Positions 17,080 through 24,416 of a DNA stretch of 64,000 bases are shown here, piece after piece; within the stretch, counting starts at the first letter, position 1; the number at the start of each line of letters is the position of its first letter. Under the pieces are notes generated by a model. It was not told where the DNA came from. It saw only the letters and a program-made list of their open reading frames with translations, and ran no database searches. The DNA comes from Endobacterium cereale (GTDB lineage Bacteria; Pseudomonadota; Alphaproteobacteria; Rhizobiales; Rhizobiaceae): assembly GCF_009617585.1 (NCBI RefSeq), contig NZ_WIXI01000045.1, forward strand, positions 248,001-312,000, given 5' to 3'. Both the position numbers and the translations under genes were made by a program.

Positions 17080-17096
17080 GTTCCAATTAACGGAAC
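17080..17096. promoter_or_regulatory. Likely IclR operator
   Basis: A perfect palindrome GTTCC-N7-GGAAC lies just downstream of the predicted promoter, the usual place for repression by an IclR protein. A related half-site pair (GAACTATTCC) covers 17055-17064. Binding is inferred from position only. Confidence 0.5.
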
Positions 17097-17128
17097 TCTA
17101 TTGTTCAGATGCCGCTCTGGAGGAGACC

Positions 17129-17899
17129 GTGCCGGCACTTCCTGCCCTTCATCCCGACCTTGCCGGACGTGGCGTGCTGATCACCGGCGGCGGCACCGGC
17201 ATCGGTGCGGCGCTGACATCGGCCTTTGCCGCGCAGGGGTGCCGGGTGGCATTCATCGATATTGCGGTGGAAGAAAGCCGGGCGCTGGCGAATGCCCTGA
17301 CGGCGACCTCGCAGCATCCGGTGCATTTCATCGAAGCCGATCTTTCCGACGTCGCCACCGCGCAGGATGGGGTGACTGAAGCGGCAAGGCTGCTGGGGCG
17401 GCTGGACATTCTGATCAACAATGCCGCCCGCGATGACCGGCATGATCTGGAGACGGCCAGCGACGACTATTGGGACCAAAACCTCGCGGTGAACCTGAAG
17501 CCGGTCTTCTTCGTGTCGCAGGCGGCGGTGCCATTCATGCGGCAGCAGGGCGGTGGCGCGATCGTCAACTTTTCGTCGATCGCCTTCATGCTCAACATGG
17601 GTGAACTGCCGGCATATGCAACCGCCAAGGCCGGCATTCTCGGCCTGACCAAAAGCCTTGCCGGCCGGCTGGGGCCGGACAATATCCGTGTGAATGCCAT
17701 TCTGCCCGGCATGATCGTAACCGAGAGGCAGAAGCGCCTGTGGCTGACGGACCAATCGATTGCCGCGATGATCGAGCGCCAGTGCCTGAAGCGCATGCTG
17801 GTGGCTGACGATCTGGCCGGACCAACCCTGTTTCTGGCCTCGGCGGCATCCGCCGCCATGACGGCCCAATGGATTATCGTTGACGGAGGAATTTTGTGA
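17129..17899 (+). CDS. SDR-family dehydrogenase, probable D-galactose 1-dehydrogenase
   Basis: A 256-residue short-chain dehydrogenase. The cofactor loop GGGTGIGAAL (TGxxxGIG type) is near residue 20, DILINNAA near 95, the catalytic Ser in NFSSIAFML near 147, and Y-x3-K in YATAKAGILGLTKSL near 160. GTG 17129 follows GGAGGAG; a longer frame from 17078 would cross the operator. The first gene of an operon with dgoK, dgoA and a lactonase gene, it probably oxidises galactose (or a related aldose) to its lactone. The next gene starts inside its stop codon (GTGA). The exact sugar is inferred from context. Confidence 0.8.
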   Translation: MPALPALHPDLAGRGVLITGGGTGIGAALTSAFAAQGCRVAFIDIAVEESRALANALTATSQHPVHFIEADLSDVATAQDGVTEAARLLGRLDILINNAARDDRHDLETASDDYWDQNLAVNLKPVFFVSQAAVPFMRQQGGGAIVNFSSIAFMLNMGELPAYATAKAGILGLTKSLAGRLGPDNIRVNAILPGMIVTERQKRLWLTDQSIAAMIERQCLKRMLVADDLAGPTLFLASAASAAMTAQWIIVDGGIL

Positions 17900-18831
17900 C
17901 GACATCTCCCGCTTACGCCGCAGTGGACTGGGGCACCAGCAGTTTTCGCCTGTGGCTGATCGATACCGAAGGCCAGGTTCTTGAAGAAAGCCGCAGCAGC
18001 GAAGGCATGACTACCGCGGCAAAGGCCGGGTTTTCCACCATTCTGGAAAGCCACCTCAGCGCCTTTTCGGCACCTGATGATTTACCCGTCATCATCTGCG
18101 GCATGGCCGGCGCGCGCCAGGGCTGGGTGGAAGCCGGCTATGTGGATGTGCCTGCCGCCCTTCCCGCCGTCCTGACCGCTGCCGCCGTGGTGCCTGACGC
18201 GAAACGCGATATCCGCATCCTGCCCGGCATTGCCCAGCGCGGCACGGCACCCGATGTGATGCGCGGCGAGGAAACGCAGTTGCTTGGCGCCCGCGACGGG
18301 TCGGTTATCGGCGAACAGCTGTTCTGCATGCCCGGTACGCATTCGAAATGGGTGCGGCTCTCTGGCGAAACGGTGACCGGGTTTGCCAGTTTCATGACCG
18401 GCGAACTTTTCGACGTCATCTCGAAAAACTCCATCCTCCAGCATGCGGTCAAGGATGCCGGGGATTTCGACGGCAGCCACCCGGTGTTTCTGGCAGCGAT
18501 CAAAAGCGCGTTCGACCATCCGGCGCGCGCCACCAATCTGGTCTTCACCGTGCGTTCCGGCCAGTTGCTGGACGGGCTGGACGCGACCGGGGCCGCCGCC
18601 CGTCTTTCCGGAACGCTGATTGGCGCCGAAATTGCCGGCGGCATGGCGGATGGCTGGCAGCGCAAGGAACTCGACGCACCGATCAAGCTGATTGCCTCCG
18701 GCCGCCTGCAAGACCTTTACGAAGCGGCGTTCGACGCCCTGAACCTTCCCTTTAACACGATAGACGCCGACGAGGCGGTGCGCCGCGGGCTTTCACAGGC
18801 GGCAAAAACCGTTTTCGGCGGCAACACTTAA
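17896..18831 (+). CDS. dgoK: 2-dehydro-3-deoxygalactonokinase
   Basis: A 311-residue kinase that phosphorylates 2-keto-3-deoxygalactonate at C6 in the De Ley-Doudoroff route of galactose use. The N-terminal ATP-binding motif AVDWGTSSFRLWL, the segments IICGMAGARQGWVEAGYVDVP and LPGIAQRGTAPDVMRGEETQ (given in pieces), and FCMPGTHSKWVRL are characteristic of the DgoK family. GTG 17896 overlaps the SDR stop by four bases, implying translational coupling. It stops 10 bases before the dgoA start used here. Confidence 0.93.
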   Translation: MTTSPAYAAVDWGTSSFRLWLIDTEGQVLEESRSSEGMTTAAKAGFSTILESHLSAFSAPDDLPVIICGMAGARQGWVEAGYVDVPAALPAVLTAAAVVPDAKRDIRILPGIAQRGTAPDVMRGEETQLLGARDGSVIGEQLFCMPGTHSKWVRLSGETVTGFASFMTGELFDVISKNSILQHAVKDAGDFDGSHPVFLAAIKSAFDHPARATNLVFTVRSGQLLDGLDATGAAARLSGTLIGAEIAGGMADGWQRKELDAPIKLIASGRLQDLYEAAFDALNLPFNTIDADEAVRRGLSQAAKTVFGGNT

Positions 18832-18841
18832 GGACATGACA

Positions 18842-19486
18842 ATGACCCGTATCCCCTTTCCGGAAATGCAGCGCCCGCTGGTGGCGATCCTGCGCGGCCT
18901 GAAGCCGACCGAAGCCGTCGCCGTTGTCGGCACACTGATCGAAGCCGGTTTCACCGCCATCGAAATCCCGCTCAATTCGCCCGATCCGTTCCGCTCCATC
19001 GAGATGGCAGCGAAAATTGCCCCGGCCGATGTGCTGATCGGTGCCGGCACCGTTCTCACCGTCGAGCAGGTGAATTCGCTTGAGGCCGCCGGTGGCAGGC
19101 TGATGGTGAGCCCGAATGTGGAGCCGGCGGTGATCGAAACCGCGGCAGCCAAGGGTATGGTGACCCTGCCCGGCGTCTTCACCGCGACCGAAGCACTGGC
19201 CGCGGCACGAGCCGGTGCGACAGGCTTGAAATTTTTCCCGGCAAGCGTGCTCGGCCCATCCGGCATCAACGCCATCCGCGCCGTATTGCCGCCGGAACTG
19301 GTGATCGCGGCCGTTGGCGGCGTGTCCGATGCCAATTTCGGCGAATATGTCGATGCCAACATCCTTGCCTTCGGCCTCGGCTCCAGCCTTTACAAGCCGG
19401 GCATGAGCGCCGACGACGTGGGCGAGCGGGCAAAAGTGACGATCGCGGCCTATGACGCGGCCATCGCGGCGAAAAAGGGAGGCTGA
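18842..19486 (+). CDS. dgoA: 2-dehydro-3-deoxy-6-phosphogalactonate aldolase
   Basis: A 214-residue class I aldolase of the KDPG/KDPGal family that splits 2-keto-3-deoxy-6-phosphogalactonate to pyruvate and glyceraldehyde-3-phosphate. The catalytic Glu is in FTAIEIPLNSP near residue 42, the substrate loop in GAGTVLT near 66, and the Schiff-base Lys in TGLKFFPASVLGPSG near 127. ATG 18842 has AAGGA eight bases upstream; ATG 18836 would be too close. It is followed three bases later by the lactonase gene. No fused dehydratase domain is present, unlike the original E. coli dgoA annotation. Confidence 0.94.
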   Translation: MTRIPFPEMQRPLVAILRGLKPTEAVAVVGTLIEAGFTAIEIPLNSPDPFRSIEMAAKIAPADVLIGAGTVLTVEQVNSLEAAGGRLMVSPNVEPAVIETAAAKGMVTLPGVFTATEALAAARAGATGLKFFPASVLGPSGINAIRAVLPPELVIAAVGGVSDANFGEYVDANILAFGLGSSLYKPGMSADDVGERAKVTIAAYDAAIAAKKGG

Positions 19487-19489
19487 GGC

Positions 19490-20380
19490 ATGACGGCGCA
19501 AAACATCCCGTTCAAGGGCACCGTGCTCTCATCCGCCACCAGCGAGCTCGGCGAAGGACCGACCTTCGATCCGCACGCGGCCAAGGCCTGGTGGTTCAAC
19601 ATCGTTGGCCAGGAATTGCATGAACTGGATACGGTGAGCGGAGAAACCCGCGTCCATCCGCTGCCCTTCATGGGCAGCGTGCTTGCCCGTATCGATGCCG
19701 GACGGCAATTGATCGCCTCCGACAAGGGCCTGTTCATTCGCGATACGGTGAGCGGCGAGTTTGCGCATTATGTCGATCTGGAAGCCGATAAGCCGGGCAA
19801 CCGTTCCAATGACGGCCGCGTTCACCAATCGGGCGCGCTCTGGATCGGCACGATGGGCCGCAAGGCGGAAGATGGCGCAGGCGCGATCTACCATGTCGCC
19901 AAGGGCCAGGTGACCAAACTGTTCGACAATATCAGCATCACCAATGCCATCTGCTTCTCGCCGGATGGCACGATCGGTTATTTCGTCGATACCAAGGTCA
20001 ATCAGTTGATGCAGGTGGCGCTTGATGCCGCAACAGGACTGCCGACCGGCCAGCCATCCGTGCTGATCGACAACAAGGGCGAGCCCGGCGGCATGGATGG
20101 CGCGGTGTGCGATGCCGAGGGAAAAATCTGGAATGCCCGCTGGGGTGCCGGCTTGTTGGATTGTTACGCACCCGACGGAACGCTGCTTGGCCGTTATGAA
20201 GTGCCGGTGAAACAGCCGAGTTGCCCGGCATTTTTCGGCGAGAATGCCGATCGTCTGCTGACCACATCCGCATGGCAGGGCATGGACGAAAATGCACGCA
20301 AGACAGACGCTAAGGCAGGCAATCTCGTCGACCTCGGCATCAGCGTCAGAGGCCGTTTCGAGCCGGACTACCTACTTTAG
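19490..20380 (+). CDS. SMP-30/gluconolactonase-family sugar lactonase
   Basis: A 296-residue six-bladed beta-propeller enzyme of the SMP-30/LRE family. Metal-binding positions are visible: Glu in SELGEGPTFD near residue 18, Asn in NRSNDGRVHQSG near 105, Asn in SITNAICFSPDG near 150 and Asp in PGGMDGAVCDAEG near 200. In this operon it most likely opens the galactonolactone made by the SDR enzyme, giving galactonate. GGGAGGCTGAGGC precedes the start. The family also contains gluconolactonases and arabinolactonases, so the exact lactone is an inference from dgoK and dgoA. Confidence 0.88.
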   Translation: MTAQNIPFKGTVLSSATSELGEGPTFDPHAAKAWWFNIVGQELHELDTVSGETRVHPLPFMGSVLARIDAGRQLIASDKGLFIRDTVSGEFAHYVDLEADKPGNRSNDGRVHQSGALWIGTMGRKAEDGAGAIYHVAKGQVTKLFDNISITNAICFSPDGTIGYFVDTKVNQLMQVALDAATGLPTGQPSVLIDNKGEPGGMDGAVCDAEGKIWNARWGAGLLDCYAPDGTLLGRYEVPVKQPSCPAFFGENADRLLTTSAWQGMDENARKTDAKAGNLVDLGISVRGRFEPDYLL

Positions 20381-20417
20381 CTTACTCTACTTAAAGTAGA
20401 ATCAATCGAAGGGACCT

Positions 20418-20457
20418 AACTTGCGGGATGATGAATTGTTCCGCAAGTTTTCGCCTA
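20418..20457 (+). terminator. Terminator of the galactose operon
   Basis: A perfect 9-bp stem, AACTTGCGG (20418-20426) with CCGCAAGTT (20441-20449), followed by tttt and further T-rich bases. A shorter palindrome, TCTACTTAAAGTAGA, lies at about 20386-20400. Confidence 0.7.
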
Positions 20458-20585
20458 TTTTTTAGTCATTAAAATCGGAACCAATTGCCTGATCCAGCCA
20501 TTCTCCTGTCGATCCGGCACGGGAAATCTTCCCTCACGAAGAGGGCGGAACCCGCGTCATCCACGACAAGAAAGGCAGGTTTGAT

Positions 20586-21194
20586 ATGAGCAAGATCCTT
20601 AGCACGATGGCAGCCGCAGCTCTGATGGCATCCACCGCGATTGCTCCGGCATTCGCCCAGACGACCGCGCCAGCCCCGGCGGCCCCCGCCGAACAGACGG
20701 CCCCCGCTGATACGATGGCGAAACCCGCAGCGCCTGCCATGAAATCGGCTGATGCCGGTGCCGCTGGCACCTATCTGACCGAACAGGCCGCCACGCAGGT
20801 CGCCGCCAGCGATTACATGGGCAAGTCGATCTATAATGCCGAAGACAAGAGCATCGGCGATGTGAACGACCTGATCCTGGAAGAAAACGGCGGCGTTGTC
20901 GCAGCCGTGGTCGGTGTCGGCGGCTTCCTCGGCATCGGTGAAAAGAATGTCGCCATTCCGATGGACAAGCTGACGGTGACGCGTGAAGAAAACAGCGTGC
21001 GCCTGACCACGACGGAAACCGCGGAATCGCTTCAGGCCGCTCCGAAATTCATGACGCTGGCCGAACAGCAGACCGCTTCCACCTCGGGTACGGATGCCAC
21101 GACGACGTCGTCGACCGCGGCTCCTGCAACCCCGGCGGCACCTGCCGCTCCGGCCGATAACGCCACTACCCCGGCAACGCCTGCCAAGCCATAA
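20586..21194 (+). CDS. Secreted PRC-barrel domain protein
   Basis: A 202-residue protein with a signal peptide (MSKILSTMAAAALMASTAIA...AFAQ). A Pro/Ala/Thr-rich segment (residues about 25-65) precedes a PRC-barrel domain at about 70-145 (DYMGKSIYNAEDKSIGDVND, GVVAAVVGVGGFLGIGEKNV, then a closing strand near LTVTREENSVRLTT). A second Ala/Pro/Thr tail ends the protein. PRC-barrels bind RNA, photosystem or matrix partners; exported ones are common in rhizobia and their role is unknown. The gene has its own upstream region and a terminator at 21242-21270. Confidence in the domain is good, in the function low. Confidence 0.85.
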   Translation: MSKILSTMAAAALMASTAIAPAFAQTTAPAPAAPAEQTAPADTMAKPAAPAMKSADAGAAGTYLTEQAATQVAASDYMGKSIYNAEDKSIGDVNDLILEENGGVVAAVVGVGGFLGIGEKNVAIPMDKLTVTREENSVRLTTTETAESLQAAPKFMTLAEQQTASTSGTDATTTSSTAAPATPAAPAAPADNATTPATPAKP

Positions 21195-21241
21195 CGGTTT
21201 TGCAAGCTGGACCGAGGGACCCGTTATAGGTCCAATTCGAA

Positions 21242-21270
21242 GGGCGGTGCTTTTGGCATCGCCCTTTTTT
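21242..21270 (+). terminator. Terminator after the PRC-barrel gene
   Basis: Stem GGGCGGTGC / GCATCGCCC with a 5-base loop (one G-U pair), followed by TTTTTT, 47 bases after the stop. It lies in the 336-base gap 21195-21530, which otherwise holds the palindrome at 21435 and no gene I can support. Confidence 0.85.
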
Positions 21271-21434
21271 CGTGGTTTTTGCCTATCCGGGTTTGAGCGC
21301 GGTGACTTGCAGAAGGGCGCGGCTCCTATCTCCGTCATTCCTTGTGCTCGTCACAGGAAACCAGCCGACGCGCGTCTGCGCGGCGAAAGTGTCTTTTCAA
21401 CTCAAGGACTTGGGCTGACTGGATCCTGGCTCAA

Positions 21435-21455
21435 CCCTCGGATTTAACCCGAGGG
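21435..21455. repeat. Short intergenic palindrome of rhizobial type
   Basis: CCCTCGG-N7-CCGAGGG, flanked by ggatcctggct on the left and ctggatgacg on the right. Its arms and flanks resemble those of the longer palindrome at 43028-43109, suggesting members of one dispersed intergenic repeat family. Confidence 0.5.
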
Positions 21456-21530
21456 CTGGATGACGCGGGAGAAGTTTCCCGCATCAGCTTCGACAGCGGA
21501 CGACGCATGGCGACACTAGCAGCCCACCCC

Positions 21531-23576
21531 TCACAACAACGAACACATCCGCAGCGCATCATAGATCGCCGCATGAATATTGCGGCTCGACACCGCATCA
21601 CCGATACGGATCAGATCGAAGTCCGCTTCCGGCATGGTTTGCGGCAAGGGTGCCCGCCGTTCGATCAACGCCGGATAATCCACTGCGCCAAGATTGCGCG
21701 ACAACGGTTTTAGCGCACGGTACAGTTCATCATTGGCCATGGTGCCGTGTTCGGCCACCACTTGCGCCACCCGTCGCTGCACATACACATCCGGTGCGAA
21801 ATCCGACGACAGCACCGCCACCAGCGCATTGCCATCACGCCGCACCGAATGGAGCCGGGTGTTGATCGTCACCCGCACATTCTTTTCGGCAAAGATGCGG
21901 GCATAGGGCACATGATTCATACCGCCCATTTCCGGTGCGAAAAACCGCTCCGGCGACACGACCTCCAGTTCCGAACCGGCGCGGGCAATCACTTCCGCAG
22001 CGCTCATGCCCTGATGGCCGCCATTGTCATCGAACAGCAGCACGGTTTCAGCCGGTTTGACGGCACCGGCGAGAATGTCCCAGCTGGAGGTCAACAACTC
22101 CTCGCCTGCTTCGATTTCCGGAAACTGCGCCAAACCGCCAGTGGCGACGATCACGAGGTCAGCGCCAAGCGCCGTCACATCCTCGGCTTCGGCATAGGTG
22201 TCGTAGGAAATTGTCACCCCCAGCCGTTCCAGCTCATTCAGTCTCCAGTCGATGATGCCGACCATTTCGCGGCGACGCGGGTTGCGGGTCAAAAGATTGA
22301 CCTGTCCGCCCGCCTCCCCCGTCGCCTCAAGCACGGTGACGACATGGCCGCGTTCGGCCAGAACCCGTGCCGCCTCCAGCCCTGCCGGACCGGCACCGAT
22401 GACGACGGCCTTGCGCGGCACCGCCGCTTCGTCGATCCGGTGCGGCATCATTGCCTCGCGGCCGGTGGCGGCATTGTGGATGCAGAGCGCCTCGCCGCCT
22501 TCATAGATACGGTCGAGACAGTAGGTGGCGCCGACACAGGGACGGATGCGCGCCTCCTCCCCCGCCATCACCTTGGCGACGATATGCGGATCGGCGATAT
22601 GGGCGCGGGTCATGCCGACCATGTCGAGTTTGCCTTCCGCTATGGCATGGCGGGCAGTGGCGACATCGGCGATGCGGGCAGCGTGAAAGACCGGGAATTT
22701 TGTGGCCGCCCGCACCTCACCGACAAAATCCAGATGCGGCGAGGCCCTCATGCCCTGGATCGGAATGACCTCGTTGAGCGCCGCGTCATGTTCGAGATGG
22801 CCACGGATAAGATTGAGAAAATCGATCTTTCCCGTATCGACAAGACATCGGGCGATCGCCAGACCTTCTTCCTTCGAAAGCCCCTTATCCCAGTCCTCAT
22901 CCGCCACCATGCGGATGCCGACGATGAAATCCGGGCCGACCACCTTGCGCACCGCATCAATGATCAGATGCGTGAAACGCAGCCGGTTTTCCAGCGAGCC
23001 GCCATATTCATCCTCCCGCCGATTGGTGGCCGGGGACCAGAAGTGGTCGGTCAGATGGCCGTAGGCTTCGAGTTCGATGCCATCCAGACCCGCAGCCTGC
23101 ATCCTTTGTGCCGCATCGGCATAATCTGAAACGATGCGCGCGATATCCCAATCCTCGATCTCCTTGGGAAAGGAACGGTGGGCCGGTTCACGGATCGGCG
23201 ACGGTGCAAGTACCGGCAGCCAGTCACCCTTGTTCCAGTTGGTGCGACGACCCAGATGCGTCAGCTGGATCATCACCGCCGTGCCGTACTCGTGACAGTC
23301 ATCGGCGAGCTTTTTCATCCAAGGCACGATCTCGTCGCGATAGGCATGCAGGTTGCCGAAGGCGGGCGGGCTGTCACGCGAGACGATGGCGGAGCCTGCG
23401 GTCATGGTGAGCGCGATGCCGCCCTTTGCCTTTTCGCGGTGATACAGCCGGTAACGATCGGTTGGCATGCCGCCTTCGGAATAGGCCGGTTCGTGCGCGG
23501 TGGACATGACGCGGTTTTTGAGTGTCAGGTGTTTCAGCTGAAATGGTTGAAGCAGCGGATCGTTGGACGCAAGCAT
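21531..23576 (-). CDS. Old-yellow-enzyme-type FMN/FAD Fe-S oxidoreductase, probable N-demethylase (DgcA/StcD type)
   Basis: A 681-residue protein built like 2,4-dienoyl-CoA reductase and trimethylamine dehydrogenase: an FMN TIM barrel (residues about 5-340, PFQLKHLTLKNRVMSTAHEP and EYGGSLENRLRF), a cluster region, then a Rossmann FAD/NAD domain (VIGAGPAGLEAARVLAERGH near 390). In this group, demethylation of dimethylglycine or N-methylproline (stachydrine breakdown) is known for DgcA and StcD. The cluster region reads C-V-G-A-T-Y-C, so the second of the four usual cysteines is Ala. GAGGGGAGA precedes ATG 23576. No Rieske demethylase or transporter partner lies alongside, so the substrate is uncertain. 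Confidence 0.82.
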   Translation of the reverse strand: MLASNDPLLQPFQLKHLTLKNRVMSTAHEPAYSEGGMPTDRYRLYHREKAKGGIALTMTAGSAIVSRDSPPAFGNLHAYRDEIVPWMKKLADDCHEYGTAVMIQLTHLGRRTNWNKGDWLPVLAPSPIREPAHRSFPKEIEDWDIARIVSDYADAAQRMQAAGLDGIELEAYGHLTDHFWSPATNRREDEYGGSLENRLRFTHLIIDAVRKVVGPDFIVGIRMVADEDWDKGLSKEEGLAIARCLVDTGKIDFLNLIRGHLEHDAALNEVIPIQGMRASPHLDFVGEVRAATKFPVFHAARIADVATARHAIAEGKLDMVGMTRAHIADPHIVAKVMAGEEARIRPCVGATYCLDRIYEGGEALCIHNAATGREAMMPHRIDEAAVPRKAVVIGAGPAGLEAARVLAERGHVVTVLEATGEAGGQVNLLTRNPRRREMVGIIDWRLNELERLGVTISYDTYAEAEDVTALGADLVIVATGGLAQFPEIEAGEELLTSSWDILAGAVKPAETVLLFDDNGGHQGMSAAEVIARAGSELEVVSPERFFAPEMGGMNHVPYARIFAEKNVRVTINTRLHSVRRDGNALVAVLSSDFAPDVYVQRRVAQVVAEHGTMANDELYRALKPLSRNLGAVDYPALIERRAPLPQTMPEADFDLIRIGDAVSSRNIHAAIYDALRMCSLL

Positions 23577-23760
23577 GCCATTCTCCCCTCACCATCACGG
23601 ATGAGGAGATAATCACGGACAGGCTTGGATATGGCGAGCGTCATCAGCGGCGCAAAATGTTCTTGCAGCGTCAGATTGTGAAAGAAGGGCGAAGCGCTGG
23701 TCGTCGCCGGACGATTGCATGCCGGTTGTCATCAGTCGGAATGATCGATGCCGGCAGTTA

Positions 23761-24378
23761 TCAACCGGCGATCAGCTCACGCTGAATGCGAAGCAACAAA
23801 CGCTCCACATCCCCTGCATATTCAACAGCACTGCGATTGGCGGGAACCTCAACCGGGAAAACTTCCGTCAAATCGCCATCAGCCCTGACCGCATCTATCC
23901 AATCCTGAATGACGCCAACATAAGCTTCCAGTGCCGTCAACGGATCGGGTGAGCAATCTGCCCCAGGAAACTCCGGCGGCATACCCGTCCAAATATAGGC
24001 ATGCGGCAAACCGGCATATGTTGCATTGGCAACCGCGTTTTCATCCACTTTCTGATCGTTCCATTTGGGATAAGGCCATTTCTGACCAACCACGACCCAG
24101 TGATATTCCGGAACTTTGTTATAAGCTTCGATGCGAAACAGGAAAACCCCGCAGAGGCCTCCAACGGTTAGGCCATGCCAGCATCCACGATTCTTTTTCA
24201 TCCATCTGAGGGAACTCGTATAGTCGTAAGCGATAGCCAGAAGGCGGCCTTCCTCGGAGCCATTCTCGAGAAGACTGCTCCATTCGCCAAGTTTGCGAAT
24301 GCCCTCGAACCCTGCTTCAGACGCTTCACTCTTCGCTGGATTCACTGAGATTTTGGAACGATCAAAGGAATTCATCAT
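23761..24378 (-). CDS. Orphan protein, possibly of an immunity-like family
   Basis: A 205-residue soluble protein starting at ATG 24378 or 24375; the reading frame remains open upstream but only as antisense to the EAL gene. The second half has a recurrent pattern I associate with unassigned proteins found near polymorphic toxins: HWVVVGQKWP, then AYIWTGMPPEFPGADC, a Trp in VIQDWIDAVRADGDL and a closing VFPVEVPANRSAVEYA. This is memory-based and weak. No toxin gene is nearby. Base composition is more AT-rich than the flanking genes, suggesting acquisition. It stands 38 bases after the EAL gene stop on the same strand. No function is claimed. Confidence 0.5.
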   Translation of the reverse strand: MMNSFDRSKISVNPAKSEASEAGFEGIRKLGEWSSLLENGSEEGRLLAIAYDYTSSLRWMKKNRGCWHGLTVGGLCGVFLFRIEAYNKVPEYHWVVVGQKWPYPKWNDQKVDENAVANATYAGLPHAYIWTGMPPEFPGADCSPDPLTALEAYVGVIQDWIDAVRADGDLTEVFPVEVPANRSAVEYAGDVERLLLRIQRELIAG

Positions 24379-24416
24379 TGGCTCTTGTGTCCCAAACGAT
24401 TGCCCTTTGTACCGTA

